From Candidatus Poribacteria bacterium (GTDB lineage: Bacteria; Poribacteria; DTPJ01), in the NCBI GenBank assembly GCA_011334435.1, contig DTPJ01000218.1, positions 1-6,945 of the forward strand: 6,945 bases of DNA, in the 5' to 3' direction. Below, one piece after another: positions 4,577 through 6,945 of the stretch. The notes under the pieces are model-generated. The model was not told the DNA's origin and made no database searches. It worked only from the letters and a program-made list of their open reading frames with translations. Within the stretch, counting starts at the first letter, position 1. Each line of letters opens with the position of its first letter. The translations under genes and the position numbers were made by a program.

Positions 4577-5384
4577 ACCTTTTTATTTCTCCCCATTTTG
4601 TTGTTATACAATTATGAGAATCAACAGATGAAGCTCCCAATACGAGGAGTTTTGCAGCATAAGTCAGGAGATTTTCAATTAATGGTTTTGCTGACGCCAA
4701 CCTTGTTGCATCTCTTGTATCAACACATGTGTAAATATAATATCCTTTTCCGTATTTCAACTGGAATGCAAACGCACCGTTTCCATCTTTTCTCGTCCCA
4801 AGTATTTCGTATGCTGGGTCATTTGTTTCTGCAAAATTATCATCAAGCACCAATGCGTTAAGGTCCACTTTGTTCGGTGCATCAAAAATTCCGAGATTTT
4901 TTCCTGCTTGAGTCACCTCAACATCGGAGTCAGCTGTATTCAGAATCTTCGCAGGGTATTTATCAATAGGAAACCATAGACCTACCTGATTTCCTTGATC
5001 ATCCTTGAAATTATCATCAAAAGCATCCATAATAACAATTCCGCCATTTTCAACCCATTTCCTGAAATTTGCTTCGGCTCCTTTCATAAAATAGGCTCCA
5101 TCGTGTCCTGGTGCATTCCAAGCGAAATAAACCAGTGCATACTTTGTGAAATCAATTGTTGACGCACTTATACCATCTGCCCAGCCTCTGTTATTTACAT
5201 CAGCATTAATTTTTACAACATCACATTTATAACCAGCAGCTATTATCGTCGCTTTGACTAACTCGCCCTCTGCTTCTGTGTATGTATCCCCAAGAATCAC
5301 TAAACCAGTCTGAGCATTGACAATTCCGCAAATCAATAACAATAACAGAATTTGAGTAAATAAGTAAAATATTACTTTTCTCAT
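4575..5384 (-). CDS. Secreted ThuA/GATase-like fold protein, paralogue B
   Basis: A 269-residue protein with a clear Sec signal peptide (MRK, long Leu/Ile core, likely cleavage after IVNA at residue 24). Its core aligns with paralogue A at roughly half identity by eye. Shared blocks are AWNAPGHDGAYFM (88-100), VENGGIVIMDAFDDNFKD (111-128), PIDKYPAKILNTADSDVE (139-156), LNALVLDDN (175-183) and QLKYGKGYYIYTCVDTR (208-224). Cys220 corresponds to Cys230 of A. The C-terminal tail NCITTKWGEIKR is again separated from the domain by a short linker. No amidotransferase catalytic triad is visible; ThuA-like proteins are often linked to carbohydrate metabolism, but no substrate can be proposed here. AAAGGGAGGG lies 6 bases before the ATG. 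It is transcribed towards A, and may share a promoter region with, or read through from, the isomerase operon upstream. Function unknown. Confidence 0.75.
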   Translation of the reverse strand: MRKVIFYLFTQILLLLLICGIVNAQTGLVILGDTYTEAEGELVKATIIAAGYKCDVVKINADVNNRGWADGISASTIDFTKYALVYFAWNAPGHDGAYFMKGAEANFRKWVENGGIVIMDAFDDNFKDDQGNQVGLWFPIDKYPAKILNTADSDVEVTQAGKNLGIFDAPNKVDLNALVLDDNFAETNDPAYEILGTRKDGNGAFAFQLKYGKGYYIYTCVDTRDATRLASAKPLIENLLTYAAKLLVLGASSVDSHNCITTKWGEIKR

Positions 5385-5452
5385 CTTTTACCCTCCCTTT
5401 TAGAAATTTCATTTAATAACCAAAAATCCAAATTAAACCGTTAATATATAAT

Positions 5453-5464
5453 ATCACCTCCTCC
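5453..5464 (-). promoter_or_regulatory. Distal Shine-Dalgarno-like site in the leader of paralogue B
   Basis: On the minus strand GGAGGAGGTGAT is a very strong complement to the 16S 3' end, yet the start codon is 68 bases away and has its own AAAGGGAGGG. Bases after the site are ATTATATATTAACGG, with no ATG, GTG or TTG at a normal distance. If the TATAAT at 5474-5479 is a -10 box, this site would be within the first dozen or so bases of the transcript. Confidence 0.4.
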
Positions 5465-5473
5465 ATGTTTTAT

Positions 5474-5520
5474 ATTATATCTCCCTTGTATAATTTATCA
5501 TAATTAACATATTATGTCAA
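5474..5520 (-). promoter_or_regulatory. Promoter region of paralogue B (two alternative -10 boxes)
   Basis: On the minus strand a perfect TTGACA (5515-5520) overlaps the last codons of the isomerase gene; 17 bases on stands TAAATT (5492-5497, 4 of 6). A perfect TATAAT lies further down at 5474-5479, but its matching -35 position is poor. Between TTGACA and TAAATT an inverted repeat CATAAT/ATTATG (5499-5516) could be an operator. The region is AT-rich, so only one of these signals, or none, may be real. Confidence 0.35.
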
Positions 5521-6297
5521 ATCAGAGTTCCAAAGCTCTATTAATTTTTCCCTACTTGCCAATAAATATCTCTTGTCCTTTGAGAATACTTCAAGTGTTA
5601 TCGTTCCATCATAACCAGATTTTTTAATCGCTGATACCATTTTATCCCAAGGTATAAGCCCAGCACCCAAAGGGATATGAAGATCAGTTGTTCCGCCCTT
5701 GTTATCTGATAGATGCACATGCTCTAATCTGTTGTGAAACCTATCCAATAGGTCTTCCGTCCTATTTTTTTCTGTATATAGATTTGCATGTCCGACATCA
5801 AGATGAAATCCAAGAGATGGAACTTCATTGAATAATACCTCTAAATCATCAACAGAGCCAAACATATTTGGTGTATTTTCAATCAATAACTTTATGCCAT
5901 ATCTCTCTGCATCTGCATAGGCTGATTTTATCGCCTTGATATTTCTCGCCATAGCTCTATCTTTTCCCAATATAGACGCGGAAAATTCATCAGCATGAAT
6001 ACTCACTTTCTGAATCTCTAATGCTTGAAAGACTTCAAAGCAATTTCTTAATTCACGTAACGCAAGTTCATGGAAGCTTTGGAATGGTGAGGCGAAAGGA
6101 AGATAATAGGCGGTATGTCCTGTGGCACTGAGATTATACCTTTCAAATAGGTTTCTAATGGCATCAATATCAATTCCCAAAGCATAAGCACCAGGGGGTT
6201 CTAATGTCAAATCAACATAATCAAAATTGTTCTCACCTATCCATTGAATTTCCTTAAGAAGATTTCCCATAGGATTGTTCATAGCCCCTATTTTCAC
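5512..6297 (-). CDS. Sugar phosphate isomerase/epimerase family protein (xylose isomerase-like TIM barrel)
   Basis: A 261-residue protein of the AP_endonuc_2/xylose isomerase-like superfamily: metal-dependent TIM barrels that isomerise or epimerise sugars and polyols, or cut abasic DNA. The barrel strands carry the expected metal-binding residues: Glu140 in LLIENTP, Asp167 and His170 in GFHLDVGHAN, His195 in EHVHLSDNKG, His207 in DLHIPLGAG and Glu236 in TLEVFSK, with His101 in VSIHADEF. Length is normal and there is no signal peptide, so it acts in the cytoplasm. The start is GTG at 6297 with a weak AAGAGAG site about 7 bases ahead; ATG at codon 6 is an alternative. It follows the TPR lipoprotein gene by 18 bases, so the two are probably cotranscribed. 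The exact substrate is unknown. The inositol-pathway isomerases, tagatose epimerases and endonuclease IV are relatives; the SDNKG and GxGLIPW segments fit the sugar isomerase branch better than endonuclease IV. Confidence 0.85.
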   Translation of the reverse strand: MKIGAMNNPMGNLLKEIQWIGENNFDYVDLTLEPPGAYALGIDIDAIRNLFERYNLSATGHTAYYLPFASPFQSFHELALRELRNCFEVFQALEIQKVSIHADEFSASILGKDRAMARNIKAIKSAYADAERYGIKLLIENTPNMFGSVDDLEVLFNEVPSLGFHLDVGHANLYTEKNRTEDLLDRFHNRLEHVHLSDNKGGTTDLHIPLGAGLIPWDKMVSAIKKSGYDGTITLEVFSKDKRYLLASREKLIELWNSDLT

Positions 6298-6315
6298 GAC
6301 TAATCTCTCTTTCTA

Positions 6316-6927
6316 TCAATATAAAAGTGTTTTTATTGATAATGCAGTTTTATTATTATTATCAATTGATAAAGCATTGTTTGCCTCTGATTCTGCACTA
6401 TCAAACTCGCCAAGACGATAATAGCACTGGGCTTTTAAGGCATAAAGATCAGCTCTTGATTTATAGTCATGGCGATATAAATAAATGGAGTCTTTATTTA
6501 TTGCCAAATCTATCATCTCCAAAGCCTTCTGATAATCATCTGTTGAATTTTGCCTTATAAAAATGGCAACTGCAAGCCCAACCATTGCATCATAATTATC
6601 TTTATCTTTTTCTATGGATTTTTGAAACTTTGCTATTGCAATATCCAGATTTGCCCGATTAATATTCACACTTTGAGAGATATTCATATAAGCCCATCCA
6701 AGCCCATTATATGAATCACCGATAATATTAGCAGGCACATCATCACTAATTACCTTCTCAAAAGCCAAAATTGCGGACTTATAGTTACCAGAACGATATT
6801 CTTGCCACCCTTTCGCAAGCTCTGCATTATAATCTATGATCTCATTATCATCGCGATTAATGCCACAACCTGCTACTACAAAAGTTACAAACATAAACAA
6901 AAGAAAATAGCGAATTGAATAAAACAT
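6316..6927 (-). CDS. TPR-repeat lipoprotein
   Basis: A protein of 203 residues from ATG 6927 (204 from the adjoining GTG at 6930; an AAGG site 6-9 bases ahead fits either). The N-terminus is a lipoprotein signal: Arg6, a hydrophobic run, then VVAGC with a proper lipobox (VAGC, lipidated Cys21), followed by GINRDD. The mature part consists of about four tetratricopeptide repeats: GWQEYRSGNYKSAILAFEKV (about 40-59), SYNGLGWAYM leading into LDIAIAKFQKSIEKD (67-110), a third around YQKALEMIDLAINKD, and a fourth, ALKAQCYYRLGEFDSAESEA, before the last helix. TPR arrays bind peptides or other proteins, so the likely job is a scaffold in an envelope complex. The acidic residues at +5/+6 after Cys do not decide inner or outer membrane; the outer membrane is more common. 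It is first in a two-gene leftward unit. The partner is not known. Confidence 0.8.
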   Translation of the reverse strand: MFYSIRYFLLFMFVTFVVAGCGINRDDNEIIDYNAELAKGWQEYRSGNYKSAILAFEKVISDDVPANIIGDSYNGLGWAYMNISQSVNINRANLDIAIAKFQKSIEKDKDNYDAMVGLAVAIFIRQNSTDDYQKALEMIDLAINKDSIYLYRHDYKSRADLYALKAQCYYRLGEFDSAESEANNALSIDNNNKTALSIKTLLY

Positions 6928-6945
6928 CACAATCTACCTTTTGTC

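Noticed and set aside
5227..5412. 61-codon minus-strand frame starting just before paralogue B
   Set aside because: Its first codons are the ribosome-binding region of paralogue B read in another frame.
6330..6380. TTGATAA/TTATCAA inverted repeats and ATT runs
   Set aside because: They lie in the coding sequence for an Asn-rich C-terminus of the TPR lipoprotein and are explained by AAT/GAT codons.

Overview
The window reads as a protein-dense stretch (about 37% G+C by eye) of a diderm, Gram-negative-type bacterial chromosome. Two proteins have or resemble lipoprotein signals, two have Sec signal peptides, and one has a TonB-like inner-membrane anchor. Shine-Dalgarno sequences are strong (GAGGTG, AGGAGGGG, AAAGGGAGGG). 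The lineage cannot be fixed from this window. The mix of TonB-anchored DUF4159, exported isoaspartyl methyltransferase, secreted ThuA/GATase-like proteins and TIM-barrel sugar isomerase suggests an uncultivated environmental phylum. Poribacteria is one guess, held with low confidence. No tRNA, rRNA, IS element, CRISPR array or phage gene was seen.

Left part (1-1108, + strand): the C-terminal end of a family 4 uracil-DNA glycosylase overlaps the start of a PfkB/ribokinase-family sugar kinase by 14 bases, so the two are probably translationally coupled. A 168-base gap follows, with a small hairpin, a TATAAT box and a 19-bp operator-like palindrome. Next is a 452-residue protein (GTG start at 1277) whose N-terminus copies the TonB SxxxH membrane anchor and whose C-terminal half is a DUF4159 domain. 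A clear intrinsic terminator (2646-2675) separates it from an exported protein-L-isoaspartate O-methyltransferase (ATG 2700). That terminator sits only 24 bases before the next start codon, leaving no room for a promoter between them.

Middle (3486-5511): a 16-bp palindrome one base away from the consensus ParB-binding site parS lies in the gap after the methyltransferase gene. It overlaps a possible promoter of the next gene. Then come two convergent genes for secreted paralogues with a class I glutamine-amidotransferase/ThuA-like fold, about half identical in their core and ending in the same kind of short tail (TTxWxx[L/I]KR). They converge on a 12-bp perfect hairpin. Both have unusually long leaders that carry a second, distal anti-Shine-Dalgarno-complementary site 56-68 bases before the start codon.

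Right part (5512-6927, - strand): a TPR lipoprotein gene followed after 18 bases by a sugar phosphate isomerase/epimerase-like TIM-barrel gene, probably one operon. A TTGACA motif at the 3' end of the isomerase gene may be part of the promoter for the leftward GATase-like gene.

The common theme from 1277 onward is the cell envelope: three GATase-fold proteins (DUF4159 plus the two paralogues), an exported protein-repair enzyme and a TPR lipoprotein. Whether they form one system cannot be decided from this sequence. Every gap between genes is shorter than 170 bases.
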